From NCBI RefSeq assembly GCF_012911865.1, contig NZ_JAAXYH010000001.1, forward strand, positions 608,452-672,451: a stretch of DNA of 64,000 bases, given 5' to 3'. Shown one piece after another: positions 52,140 through 61,173 of the stretch. The DNA is from Shewanella salipaludis (GTDB lineage: Bacteria; Pseudomonadota; Gammaproteobacteria; Enterobacterales; Shewanellaceae). The position numbers and the translations under genes are program-made. Positions within the stretch are counted from its first letter, which is position 1. The number at the start of each line of letters is the position of its first letter. The notes beneath the pieces are model-generated. The model saw only the letters and a list, made by a program, of their open reading frames with translations. It was not told where the DNA came from and made no database searches.

Positions 52140-54632
52140 ATGTCTTTGCCTACAAGAAACATCCTCGCCGCCGCAGTCAGCGCTGCGCTATTTCTGGGTC
52201 TGGGCGCCTGCTCACCCGCGACCGAGACTCAATCCCTTAGCGTCCAGAAGGCTAAGGCCGGCGGGGCTGACCGCGACGCCGGTGAGCTGCTCGCCCCCGG
52301 CGCCCCGGGCCTGGCACCGACCTGGGCCTTCGCCGGCAAGACGGGGATAGGCACCTCTTACGAAGCCTACGCCGACGGCCATTATCAGGACACCCAGGCC
52401 AACCCCGTCAGCCGGGTGTGGTTTTCACTGGCCCAGGGCATAGTCACTGAGACCATGTTTGGCCTGATCCATAACGCTCAACTCAAAGAGCTGCAGTTCG
52501 TTATCCAGGGCAAGGATTTCGTCGACACGGAGAAAGACAACACCATCAGCAGCATAGAATACCTGCAGCAGGACGATGCCGGCCGGCCCCTGTCGCTGGC
52601 CTACAAGATCATCAATAAGGATATCGAAGGCAAGTATCAGATAGAAAAGCATATTTTTACCGATCCCGACAGGGATAGCCTGGTGATGCGAGTGACCTTT
52701 ACCGCCTTCGAAGACGGCATCACCCCCTATCTCTATGTTAATCCCCATATAGACAACAGCGGCGCCAACGATATCGCCAGCGTCGAAGGCAAGGCGCTGA
52801 TTGCCCATACCGCCGCCACCGACTCCTCTGTGCTGAGCGTCAGGAGCGACGTGGACTTCGTCAAGGCCCAAGTGGGCTTCGTCGGCGTCTCCGACGGCCT
52901 CAAGCAGCTGCAGAGCACAGGCGCCCTGACCCACTGGTACCAGAGCACCAGCCCGGCGGATAACAGCAGAGTAGGCAACGTCGCCATGACGGCCCAATAC
53001 CCCAGCCTGTCGCCCTCGAACGGCAAGGCCAGCCTGAGTGTCAATCTGGTGTTGGGATTCGGCAAAGACAAGGCCAGCAGCCTGGCGAGTGCCAACGCCA
53101 GCCTGAACGCCGGCTATGCTGCCGTGCTCGCCGCCTATAAGGGCGATGACAAGCATCAGGGCTGGAGCCAGTATCTGGCATCCCTGACATCCCTGCCCGC
53201 CATGGCACGAAATACCGCGGATGAGGGCAAGCTGTTATACACCAGCGCCATGGTGCTTAAGGCCCAGGAAGACAAGACTCATGCCGGTGCCCTCATCGCC
53301 TCCCTCTCCAACCCCTGGGGGGATACAGTCTCTGCCGAAGTTGGCAGCACGGGCTATAAGGCGGTGTGGCCGCGGGACTTCTACCAATGCGCCATGGCAT
53401 TTCTCGCCATGGGCGATACCCAGACCCCCAGAGTCGCCTTCGAATACCTGAAGCAAGTCCAAGCCGGCGCCGCCACGCCGGGTTACAGCGGCACCCCTGG
53501 CTGGTTCCTGCAGAAGACCCATGTCGACGGTGAAACCGAATGGGTCGGTGTCCAGCTGGATCAGACCGCCATGCCCATCATGCTCGGCTGGAAGTTATGG
53601 CAGGCCGGCGTGCTGAGCCAAGACGAGATCAGCGGCTGGTATGCAAAGATGCTCAAACCCGCAGCCGATTTCCTGGTCAAGGGCGGCGAGGTAAACCTGG
53701 ACTGGAACCATAGCCAGATCACCCCGCCCAAGACCCAACAGGAACGCTGGGAGGAACAGGCAGGTTACTCACCTTCGACCACAGCGGCCGTGATCTCGGG
53801 CCTGATCGCCGCCGGCGATATCGCCAAACAGGCCAAAGATCCCCAAGGCGCCGCCGACTACCTGAGTGCCGCCAGGGGACTGGAGCAGAATCTCGAAACC
53901 CTGATGGTGACCCATACAGGCTTGCTGACACAGGATGGCAAGCCGGCGGCGCCCTATTATCTGCGCCTCAGCCCGGATGGTTTGCCGGACGGCGATGCCA
54001 AGCTGGCGGCCAACAATGGCAAGGCCGCCCTGGATCAACGCCTGATATTGGATGCCGGCATGCTGGAACTGGTGCGCTACGGTGTACGCAGCGCCACGGA
54101 TCCGCTCATTCGCAACACCCTGGCACTGATCGACGACACAGGCCTGGAACCCAACCTGAGGCTCAAGTATGAGTTCCTCGCCAAAGACGGCAGCACCATC
54201 CCCGGCTTCAGGCGCTATGGCAACGACGGCTATGGTGAAGACACCCTAAGCGGCAACAACTATGCCGAGGGCGGCAGCAACACCCAGGATCAGCGTGGCC
54301 GGGTATGGCCCTTCTTCACCGGCGAGCGCGGTCACTATGAACTGGCACTGGCCAAGGCCGAGGGCAAACTAACCGAAGAGAAGCGCCAGCAGCTGATCCG
54401 TACCTATGTGCAGGGCATGGAAAGCTTCGCCAACGCCGGCTTGATGTTGCCCGAGCAGGTATGGGACGGAGTCGGTAACCCCAGCCGTTACCAGTATGTT
54501 CACGGCCAGGGCACCAACTCGGCCACGCCACTGGCCTGGACCCATGCGGAATACGTTAAGCTGGTGCGCTCCATGACAGACGCCAGCGTCTGGGACAACT
54601 ACCCTGTGGTATCTGAGACCTTGGCTAAGTAG
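52140..54632 (+). CDS. GH15 glucan 1,4-alpha-glucosidase (glucoamylase), lipoprotein
   Basis: 830 residues. ATG 52140 is chosen because AGGGAG (52129-52134) is 5 bases upstream; GTG 52134 overlaps it. The signal peptide ends in the lipobox LGAC with Cys24, so the enzyme is membrane-anchored. An N-terminal beta-sandwich of the bacterial glucodextranase/glucoamylase type (about 50-350) precedes the (alpha/alpha)6 barrel. Catalytic features: KAVWPRDFYQCAMAFLAMG, general acid Glu538 in RWEEQAGYSPST, base Glu772 in MLPEQVWDG, and RVWPFFTGERGHYEL. It releases glucose from dextrins. It probably shares a transcript with the permease, 128 bases upstream, and is followed by a terminator. Confidence 0.93.
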   Translation: MSLPTRNILAAAVSAALFLGLGACSPATETQSLSVQKAKAGGADRDAGELLAPGAPGLAPTWAFAGKTGIGTSYEAYADGHYQDTQANPVSRVWFSLAQGIVTETMFGLIHNAQLKELQFVIQGKDFVDTEKDNTISSIEYLQQDDAGRPLSLAYKIINKDIEGKYQIEKHIFTDPDRDSLVMRVTFTAFEDGITPYLYVNPHIDNSGANDIASVEGKALIAHTAATDSSVLSVRSDVDFVKAQVGFVGVSDGLKQLQSTGALTHWYQSTSPADNSRVGNVAMTAQYPSLSPSNGKASLSVNLVLGFGKDKASSLASANASLNAGYAAVLAAYKGDDKHQGWSQYLASLTSLPAMARNTADEGKLLYTSAMVLKAQEDKTHAGALIASLSNPWGDTVSAEVGSTGYKAVWPRDFYQCAMAFLAMGDTQTPRVAFEYLKQVQAGAATPGYSGTPGWFLQKTHVDGETEWVGVQLDQTAMPIMLGWKLWQAGVLSQDEISGWYAKMLKPAADFLVKGGEVNLDWNHSQITPPKTQQERWEEQAGYSPSTTAAVISGLIAAGDIAKQAKDPQGAADYLSAARGLEQNLETLMVTHTGLLTQDGKPAAPYYLRLSPDGLPDGDAKLAANNGKAALDQRLILDAGMLELVRYGVRSATDPLIRNTLALIDDTGLEPNLRLKYEFLAKDGSTIPGFRRYGNDGYGEDTLSGNNYAEGGSNTQDQRGRVWPFFTGERGHYELALAKAEGKLTEEKRQQLIRTYVQGMESFANAGLMLPEQVWDGVGNPSRYQYVHGQGTNSATPLAWTHAEYVKLVRSMTDASVWDNYPVVSETLAK

Positions 54633-54750
54633 CCTAAATGAGCACAGCCCTGAGCGTTAATGCAGCCCTGAGCGCTACATAAGCCATTGGCGCTGCATAA
54701 GTCCTGAGCGTTAACGCCTGGGCAATCACCTGAGCCATTGCGATCCGCAT

Positions 54751-54780
54751 AAAGCCAGCCTTCGGGCTGGCTTTATTATT
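54751..54780 (+). terminator. Rho-independent terminator after the glucoamylase gene
   Basis: AAAGCCAGCC-TTCG-GGCTGGCTTT with a stable TTCG tetraloop, followed by ATTATT. Upstream (54650-54710) the phrase CCTGAGCGTTAA and close variants occur three times. Confidence 0.93.
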
Positions 54781-54839
54781 GGCACACCCGCCGCCAACAC
54801 TTACAATGGCCGCCAGGTTAATCCATACAGATGTAAGCC

Positions 54840-55484
54840 ATGTCTTCTCCCCAATCCCGCCCGGCACGGGCCGACACCCTGGTGGTGCTCGACTTCGAAA
54901 CCACTGGCCTGTCTCCGAACCAGGGGGATCGCGCCATAGAAATAGGCGCTGTGCTGATCGAACAGGGCGTCATCACCGCCAGCTATCAGCAACTGATGAA
55001 CCCGGGTTTCAGCATAGGCAACTTCATCGAACAATTCACCGGCATAAGCAACGGCATGCTGGCCTGCGCCCCAAATTGCGCCCAGGTGATGGCCGAGTTT
55101 GCCGATTTCATCGGCGACCATAATCTGGTGGCCCATAACGCCAGTTTCGATCGCCGTTTCCTCGACGCCGAGCTGGCGCGCCTCAGGCGCAATTATTCAG
55201 GGGAGTTTTGTTGTTCCATGCTGCTGGCCAGGCGCCTCTATCCCCAGGCTGCCAACCATAAGCTCGCCAGCCTGGTGAGCTTCAAGGGACTGGCGCACGA
55301 CGGCGTATTCCACCGCGCCTTGGCCGATGCCAAAATGACCGCCGAGCTTTGGCTCGCCATGCTCAGGGACCTGGAGGAGTTACATGGACTGAAGGCGCCA
55401 AGCTTTCAGCTGCTGCAGCAGATCTCCACCAGCACCAAGGCGGCGTTACCCCGACTGTTGCGGGCGCAGGCTGTCGGACGCTGA
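54840..55484 (+). CDS. DEDDh 3'-5' exonuclease (DnaQ-like)
   Basis: 214 residues. The three exonuclease motifs are visible: ExoI VVLDFETTGLSP, ExoII HNLVAHNASFDRRFLDAEL and ExoIII HRALADAKMTAEL, which makes it a DEDDh enzyme with the metal-binding acidic residues intact. It resembles the epsilon subunit of DNA polymerase III and other stand-alone DnaQ proteins, but lacks the extra C-terminal tail known to bind the alpha subunit, so it is probably not the replicative subunit. It is inserted between the glucoamylase and regulator genes with no clear link to sugar use. Confidence 0.9.
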   Translation: MSSPQSRPARADTLVVLDFETTGLSPNQGDRAIEIGAVLIEQGVITASYQQLMNPGFSIGNFIEQFTGISNGMLACAPNCAQVMAEFADFIGDHNLVAHNASFDRRFLDAELARLRRNYSGEFCCSMLLARRLYPQAANHKLASLVSFKGLAHDGVFHRALADAKMTAELWLAMLRDLEELHGLKAPSFQLLQQISTSTKAALPRLLRAQAVGR

Positions 55485-55548
55485 GGATTCAACCACAGAG
55501 ATGGGATGGGCATTCACGGCCATGGGATAGGCTATGCCCGCTTAGGCA

Positions 55549-56592
55549 CTAGAGGTTCGCGCTGCCGCAGGAGCTGCGCACCACCAGGCTGGTGGGAATG
55601 AGTTGTGGACTCACCGCCTGACCGCGGATCAGCTTGAGCAGGCTGTCGACCAAGATCTCCCCCGCCAGCTGAGTGTTCTGCTTGATGGTCGTCAGGGGCG
55701 GATTGGCAAAACTGGCGACGGGAATGTCGTCGTAGCCCACCACAGCCACCTGCTCTGGTACGGCAATGCCCTGCTCCTTCAACGCTCTGATGGCGCCGAT
55801 GGCGATCAGATCGCTGGCGGCAAACAAGGCATCGAAACTCAGCCCCGACGCCAGCAGCTGCCTGGCAGCCTCATAACCCGAACTTTCGGTGCTGATGGCC
55901 GCTATCTGCCTAGCCGCCGTTATGTTGAGTCCGGCCTGCTCGAGTGCCTGCAGGTGCCCCTGGTAACGGTCACGAAACTCGGGACTGTGACTGGAAGCAT
56001 CCCCCAGGAAGGCAAACTCGCGCCGCCCCAGGCCGATGAGATGCTCGGTGGCTATCTTTCCCCCCTGGCGATTGTCACAGCCGATGGAGAGCACGGATTT
56101 ATTGTTATGCTCGGCGCCCCAGATCACGAAATGCGTCTGCTGTGCCAAGAGGTGCTCCAGCTTCTGCTCGTAATCCATGTAGTCGCCGTAACCCAGCAAT
56201 ATGATGCCGTCCGCCTTGTTGCTGTCTTCATAGTCTGCATGCCAGTCGCTGGACAACTGCTGGAAAGACACCAGTAAATCATAGCCTTGCTGCGCCGTAG
56301 CCCGGGTAATTGACCCCAGCATGGACAGGAAGAAAGGATTGATCAGCGAGTCATCGTTAGTGGGATCTTCACACAGGAGCAGCGCCAGGGTATGGCTATT
56401 CTGGGTGCGCAAATTACTGGCGTTTTTATCCACCTTGTAATTGAGCTCCTTGGCGATCGCCTGGATCTTCTGCCGGGTTTCGAGATTCACCAGGGGCGAA
56501 TTTCTCAGCGCCCTGGAGACGGTCGATTGGGAAACACCTGCGCGATAGGCGATATCTATGGAGGTCGCTTTCGATGACACTTTCGATACCAT
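55549..56592 (-). CDS. malR: LacI-family transcription regulator, probable MalR
   Basis: 347 residues from ATG 56592. The N-terminal helix-turn-helix is standard: KATSIDIAYRAGVSQSTVSR, then ALRNSPLVNLETRQKI with the hinge helix behind. The periplasmic-binding-protein-like sugar domain has FDALFAASDLIAIGAIRALK, VAVVGYDDIPVASFANPPLT and QNTQLAGEILVDSLLKL. It is the only sugar-type regulator in the window and lies beside the permease and glucoamylase genes, so it probably binds the ATACGTAT-core sites. The inducer is probably maltose or maltodextrin. No operator of that type was seen in its own upstream region. Confidence 0.82.
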   Translation of the reverse strand: MVSKVSSKATSIDIAYRAGVSQSTVSRALRNSPLVNLETRQKIQAIAKELNYKVDKNASNLRTQNSHTLALLLCEDPTNDDSLINPFFLSMLGSITRATAQQGYDLLVSFQQLSSDWHADYEDSNKADGIILLGYGDYMDYEQKLEHLLAQQTHFVIWGAEHNNKSVLSIGCDNRQGGKIATEHLIGLGRREFAFLGDASSHSPEFRDRYQGHLQALEQAGLNITAARQIAAISTESSGYEAARQLLASGLSFDALFAASDLIAIGAIRALKEQGIAVPEQVAVVGYDDIPVASFANPPLTTIKQNTQLAGEILVDSLLKLIRGQAVSPQLIPTSLVVRSSCGSANL

Positions 56593-56721
56593 AATGGAGG
56601 AGAAACCTTGTAATCCTGATAATAGCCGAGAGACTAAAACAGTTAACCTTTTTTGTATAGGCGAAACCTGTCCGATCCCGCCCATTTTCCCCCGACAGCG
56701 GCTTTTCTGCCCCTGTGGGTG

Positions 56722-57429
56722 CTACAGGCCGAGCTCGCTGAGCAGATCATCGGCATCGTCGTCGGCCACCACGCCCTTGTTGGCCACCTTGGACCAGGGA
56801 GATAAGCTGGCGGCAGAGGTGTTATGGCTGCCATGCTCTTCGATCAGGCTGTCGGGATCGAACTCTTCATCATATTCGAACTCATCCAGACGAATAAACT
56901 CCGTCTTGTCCATGGCAAATTCGAGATAGAAAATGTGGTTGTTCTCGGTACGGAAAGACACCCGCCTGGCCACCGCCTCGTCCAGGTTGGCATCGATGGA
57001 GATGGTCAATTCCTTGTTGATGGTCAACATCTTGGGCTGACTCTGGCTGATGGAGGTCTGCAGTTCCTTGCTGATCTTATTGATAAAATCGCCAAGGATC
57101 TGGTTCATCAGCTCGCCCATGACGTTACCGACTTCGTCCGAGGTATGGGAGAAGGCCAGTTCCGACTCAGGCATGCCCATGTTGAGCATGTATTTGCGAT
57201 AGATCTCGATGGCCGCCTGGGCCGAGAAGTTGATCACCACCAGGCCGCAAAAACCACCGTCGAAGATGGAGAAACACCCGAGATCCGGTTTGAGGCGGGT
57301 ACGGCTGATGCTCTGCACCATGCCGGCATGGGTCACCTGGCTGCCACTGGTGCTCGAAAGTACATGGGACACAGAATGGCATAGCTTCAGCAGTATGTCG
57401 TCCGATGTGACTAGTTGTGCAGTTGTCAT
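56722..57429 (-). CDS. DUF3334 family protein (CheX/CheC-like)
   Basis: 235 residues from ATG 57429; a TTG at 57441 closer to AAGGAA is possible. LKLCHSVSHVLSSTSGSQV, FSAQAAIEIYRKYMLNMG and DEVGNVMGELMNQILGDFI resemble the CheX/CheC fold of chemotaxis phosphatases; the E-x2-N pattern of that family can be traced in EVGNVMGELMNQ. The C-terminus is acidic (YDEEFDPDSL, ADDDADDLLSELGL). Members of DUF3334 are common in Shewanella and Vibrio; function is not established. No chemotaxis gene is adjacent. Confidence 0.75.
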   Translation of the reverse strand: MTTAQLVTSDDILLKLCHSVSHVLSSTSGSQVTHAGMVQSISRTRLKPDLGCFSIFDGGFCGLVVINFSAQAAIEIYRKYMLNMGMPESELAFSHTSDEVGNVMGELMNQILGDFINKISKELQTSISQSQPKMLTINKELTISIDANLDEAVARRVSFRTENNHIFYLEFAMDKTEFIRLDEFEYDEEFDPDSLIEEHGSHNTSAASLSPWSKVANKGVVADDDADDLLSELGL

Positions 57430-57733
57430 AATAAAAACCAAATTCCTTAAGATGGCTCAATCTTGCGCGTAATTGCTTATAAAATCAAAATTAAAACAAT
57501 CGATTAGATTATTTAACAAGCAGTTTCGACTAAATAATTGATTTTTAATGGCTCTCAAAAATGATCCGGCCGCTATCCCCATCGTGAGCCGACTCCTGGG
57601 CTCCGGCTCCCATGGCATAGGCCGGGCGAGGCCTTGCCATGCCCAAGGTTAACCCGGCGCGGGCAGCCACTTGGAGACGGAGTAAAGTGTGTTAAGCTTA
57701 TTCTCATCGACCGACTCAGTGGGAGGTTCCCCA
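57430..57733. other. Intergenic region DUF3334 / ACT gene
   Basis: 304 bases, divergent. The first 130 bases are very AT-rich and probably hold the DUF3334 promoter; the rest has GC-rich imperfect repeats around GGCATAGGCC. GGGAGG at 57721-57726 is the ribosome site of the ACT gene. Confidence 0.45.
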
Positions 57734-58117
57734 GTGCGAATGACCTTAGCAGTGCACCCAGAGGCCTATACTATTCATAGCTTTAGCCCTCAGACTGTGC
57801 TACCCGAGACGGTATTCCAGCAGGACATCTACTTCATCGGCAAGACCAAGGAAGAGTTATCCGTGGTGGTGCCCTCGACGCTGGCGCTGGACAGTCTGGA
57901 ACGGGAAGCCAATTGGCGCTGTTTCGAGATCCTCGGCCCCTTAGGTTTCTCCATGACGGGGATCTTGTCCAGGGTGTCGGGCACGCTGGCCGATGCCCAG
58001 GTGAGCATCTTCGCCATTTCGACCTTCGATACGGATTATATTCTGGTCAAACAAAATAAACTGGAACGCGCCATAGATGCATTGAAGAAACAGGCGTACC
58101 AAATCATTCAATATTAA
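57734..58117 (+). CDS. ACT-domain protein
   Basis: 127 residues from GTG 57734, chosen because GGGAGG lies 7 bases before it; ATG 57740 is too far and ATG 57689 has no site. Two ACT-like halves: an N-terminal LAVHPEAYTIHSFSP region and the clear C-terminal ACT unit LGFSMTGILSRVSGTLADAQ, then VSIFAISTFDTDYILVKQNK. Such ACT_7-type proteins are thought to bind small ligands such as amino acids. The gene precedes ptsH by 47 bases on the same strand, so it may belong to the PTS operon, but a functional link is unknown. Confidence 0.8.
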   Translation: MRMTLAVHPEAYTIHSFSPQTVLPETVFQQDIYFIGKTKEELSVVVPSTLALDSLEREANWRCFEILGPLGFSMTGILSRVSGTLADAQVSIFAISTFDTDYILVKQNKLERAIDALKKQAYQIIQY

Positions 58118-58164
58118 TCACGGCTGCCTGGCCCGTGCGGCCACAGCGAACGAGTCCACTCTTT

Positions 58165-58422
58165 ATGTACGAAAAATCTGTCACTATCACAGCCAAACAC
58201 GGCATACACACCCGGCCGGCGGCCCTGCTCGTCAAGGAAGCCAAGAGCTTTGACTGTGACGTGCTGGTCGAGTGCAATGGCAAGCTGGCCAGTGCCAAGA
58301 GCCTGTTTAAGCTGCAGACCCTGGGCCTGTACTATGGGGTCACTGTCAAAGTCTTCGCCGAGGGCGAGCGGGCCGAAGAAGCGGTCGAAAAAGTCTCTGC
58401 CCTGCTGATCACCTTAAGTTGA
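58165..58422 (+). CDS. ptsH: HPr phosphocarrier protein of the PTS
   Basis: 85 residues, the normal length. Active-site His15 is in AKHGIHTRPAALLV and the regulatory Ser46 in ASAKSLFKLQTLG. It passes phosphate from enzyme I to EIIA proteins. ATG 58165 has no strong ribosome site, although in-frame upstream codons have none either. It lies 14 bases upstream of ptsI. It is diverged from the E. coli type (for example KLQTLGLYYGVTVKV). Confidence 0.93.
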   Translation: MYEKSVTITAKHGIHTRPAALLVKEAKSFDCDVLVECNGKLASAKSLFKLQTLGLYYGVTVKVFAEGERAEEAVEKVSALLITLS

Positions 58423-58436
58423 TGCAAGGAAAGCCC

Positions 58437-60275
58437 ATGTCTGCTTCAGGAAAGTCTGCTTCAGGAAAGCCCGCTTCAGGAAGGCCTGCCTCGAAAAGCC
58501 CAGCACCAGAAAGCCCGGTGCCAGGCAGTTCAGTACCAGTGAGCCCAACGCCAGAGTATTCAGTCGCGGGCGATTCTGTCTCCGGCATATCTGTGTCCCC
58601 CGGGATAGGTTTCGGCCAGGCACTGCACCTGAATCATGCCGAGCACCGCCTGGATTATCGCCCCTTATCCGCCGCCCGCATTCCCCTGCATAGAGCCAAG
58701 TTCAGCAAGGCACTCGAGCTGCTCAAGCATCAGCTGCGCAGCGGTCAGGCGCTGCTGAGTGAGGACTGTGACAACTACCAGCTCATAGACGCAGATCTCC
58801 TGCTGCTCGAAGACGAGGCGCTCATTTCCCAGATAGACGATGCCATCTGCCGGCTGAGATTTTCCGCCAGTGTGGCCGTCGAACATATCTTCGCCCGCCA
58901 GGCCAGCGAACTCGCGTCGCTCGACGATCCCTATTTGGCCAACAGGGCCCTGGATGTCCGCTGCCTGAGCCGGCGCCTGGTGGCGGCCATCAATGGCAGC
59001 CTGGGTTGGGATCTGTCCGGCCTAGATAAACCCAGCATCATACTGGCCGAAGATCTCACCCCGGCGGAATTTGCCATGCTGCCGCTGCAACACCTCGAGG
59101 GCATAGTGCTCAAGACAGGCGGGCTCAACAGCCATACCGCCATCCTCGCCAGGGCCGCCGGGGTACCGGCGCTGCTCAACTGCCAATTTGAGATGGAGCG
59201 CGTGCCGGATGGCTGCGATCTCATACTCGATGCCCTCGCCGGCAGCCTGTATATTGCCCCGGATGCGGCGCAGCGCACGCAATTATTGGCTAAAAACAAG
59301 CTGGAAACCGAGCGCCGTCGGGCATTGGAGTCCTTCAAGGACAAGCCGACGCTGACCCGGGATGGCCACTGGGTCGCCCTGCTCGCCAATGTCGGCAATC
59401 TCAACGACATCACTCAGGTTGCCGCCGCCGGCGCCGATGGCATTGGCTTGTTCCGTACCGAATTCATGCTGATGAACGCCCAATCCCTGCCCGATGAGAA
59501 GGCCCAGTACAGCCTCTATTGTGATGCGCTGCACGCCCTCCAGGGCAAGATCTTCACCATTCGTACCCTGGACATAGGTGCGGATAAGGAGTTGCCCTGC
59601 CTGCAACTGCCCCAGGAAGACAATCCGGCACTGGGCCTCAGGGGCATACGCTATGCCCTCGCCCATCCCGAACTGTTGACCACCCAGCTGCGCGCCATAC
59701 TCAGGGCGGCCAATCATGGCCCCATCAGGCTGATGTTTCCCATGGTCAACCAGCTCGAAGAGCTCGAACAGGTCTTCAAATTGCTGGAAGACTGCAAGAC
59801 AGCCCTCAACGAAGAAGAGAAAGGCTATGGCGATCTCAGCTTCGGCATAGTGGTCGAGACTCCGGCGGCGGTGCTCAACCTGCCCAGCATGTTGCCCTTG
59901 CTCGACTTTGTCAGCATAGGCACCAACGATCTGACCCAATACGCCATGGCGGCCGACAGGAGCAACCCGCAACTGAGCCGGGATTTCCCGGCCCTCTCCC
60001 CTGCGGTGCTGAAGTTAATCCAGATGACCATCACAGCCGCCAAGCAGGCCAAGGTCACAGTGTCTTTATGCGGCGAATTCGGCAGCGATCCCGCCATAGT
60101 GCCACTGCTCATAGGCATGGGGCTGGATGAACTCAGCATCAACCTGAGCAGTCTGTTGGAGGTAAAATCCACCCTCTGCAATGGCCGTTTCTGTGATTTT
60201 CGCGCCTTGGCACAGAGTGCCCTGTCCATGGACAGGATAGATACCTTGAAACAATGCATAACAAGCTATAAATAA
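58437..60275 (+). CDS. ptsI: PTS enzyme I with repetitive N-terminal extension
   Basis: 612 residues from ATG 58437 (AAGGA 6 bases upstream); typical enzyme I is about 575. Residues 2-45 are a Ser/Pro/Ala/Gly-rich stretch with imperfect repeats (SASGKSASGKPASGRPASK) that ordinary enzyme I lacks. The normal start follows at GISVSPGIGFGQALHL. The phosphorylated His is His233 in GGLNSHTAILARAAG (His189 in E. coli, so about 44 extra residues). The PEP-binding barrel has GADGIGLFRTEFMLM, FTIRTLDIGADKELPC, VSIGTNDLTQYAMAADR and VSLCGEF. It takes phosphate from PEP and gives it to HPr. Confidence 0.94.
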   Translation: MSASGKSASGKPASGRPASKSPAPESPVPGSSVPVSPTPEYSVAGDSVSGISVSPGIGFGQALHLNHAEHRLDYRPLSAARIPLHRAKFSKALELLKHQLRSGQALLSEDCDNYQLIDADLLLLEDEALISQIDDAICRLRFSASVAVEHIFARQASELASLDDPYLANRALDVRCLSRRLVAAINGSLGWDLSGLDKPSIILAEDLTPAEFAMLPLQHLEGIVLKTGGLNSHTAILARAAGVPALLNCQFEMERVPDGCDLILDALAGSLYIAPDAAQRTQLLAKNKLETERRRALESFKDKPTLTRDGHWVALLANVGNLNDITQVAAAGADGIGLFRTEFMLMNAQSLPDEKAQYSLYCDALHALQGKIFTIRTLDIGADKELPCLQLPQEDNPALGLRGIRYALAHPELLTTQLRAILRAANHGPIRLMFPMVNQLEELEQVFKLLEDCKTALNEEEKGYGDLSFGIVVETPAAVLNLPSMLPLLDFVSIGTNDLTQYAMAADRSNPQLSRDFPALSPAVLKLIQMTITAAKQAKVTVSLCGEFGSDPAIVPLLIGMGLDELSINLSSLLEVKSTLCNGRFCDFRALAQSALSMDRIDTLKQCITSYK

Positions 60276-60352
60276 AGACCTTTATTCAGTATGCTTTCAG
60301 CTGAAAACACATATGCTGATAACGAAAATAATAACATAGGGGACGCGTATTC

Positions 60353-60862
60353 ATGGGATTCTTAAGCCGTATCAGGCGCCTGGTTTCCGGCCAAACCCAG
60401 TTGGTTGGCGGGGTTCAGGTATTTGCCCCACTGTCGGGCGACATAGTCAGCATAGAGACAGTACCGGATGTGGTGTTCTCCGAGAAGATAGTCGGCGACG
60501 GCGTGGCGATCGCCCCCAGGGGCGAGTTGGTGCTGGCGCCGATTGACGGCACCATAGGCAAGATCTTCGAGACCAACCATGCCTTCAGCATAGAGTCTTC
60601 CCAAGGACTGGAGCTATTCGTCCATGTTGGCGTCGGCACGGTCGAACTCAGGGGCAATGGCTTTCGGCGTCTGGCCGAAGAAGGCCAGAAGGTCAAGGTC
60701 GGCGATCCCATACTGGCATTCGATCTCGACTATCTGCAGGCCCATGTCGATTGCCTGCTCACCCCTGTGGTGCTGGCCAACATGGAAGACATCCAACACC
60801 TGGACAAGGCTCAGGGCGGCGTCACCGCCGGCAAGGACGTGATCTTCACTGTGCAGCTGTAG
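60353..60862 (+). CDS. crr: EIIA-Glc phosphocarrier (Crr)
   Basis: 169 residues, ATG 60353 with AGGGGA upstream. Catalytic pair His76 (ETNHAFSIES) and His91 (LFVHVGVGTVELRG) match His75 and His90 of E. coli EIIA-Glc. It passes phosphate to glucose-type EIIB and can regulate adenylate cyclase and sugar permeases. No EIIB or EIIC gene is in the window. It is the third gene of a ptsH-ptsI-crr operon. Confidence 0.94.
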   Translation: MGFLSRIRRLVSGQTQLVGGVQVFAPLSGDIVSIETVPDVVFSEKIVGDGVAIAPRGELVLAPIDGTIGKIFETNHAFSIESSQGLELFVHVGVGTVELRGNGFRRLAEEGQKVKVGDPILAFDLDYLQAHVDCLLTPVVLANMEDIQHLDKAQGGVTAGKDVIFTVQL

Positions 60863-61173
60863 GCCGGCCTCGGCTGAAGCTAAGCTTGGGCAGGCCCCAA
60901 AGCGTAAAACCCACTCCTGACACAGACAAAACAGCCCCGATTCCGACCATTCTGCCTGACCCGGCGCTGCATCTGCGCCGTTAGGCCGCTCTCCAGAGTA
61001 TGGCCGCCTGGATGAGTAAAAATCCCCCTTCACGGCGCACCGCGACAACCAAGGCTAACTCACTGTCTAACCATCTCAATGGACGAATTGGCAATCGTCG
61101 CATACAGTCATAGGGGCGACAGTGATGAGCGTGTCTCGTTTCTGTCCTTTTCAAGGAACAAGGAGTACATGGA
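60863..61173. other. Intergenic region crr / S74-chaperone gene
   Basis: 311 bases. No gene, strong hairpin or convincing promoter is seen. An AAGGAACAAGGAG sequence lies just before the ATG of the next gene (about 61153-61165) and is its ribosome site. Confidence 0.5.
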
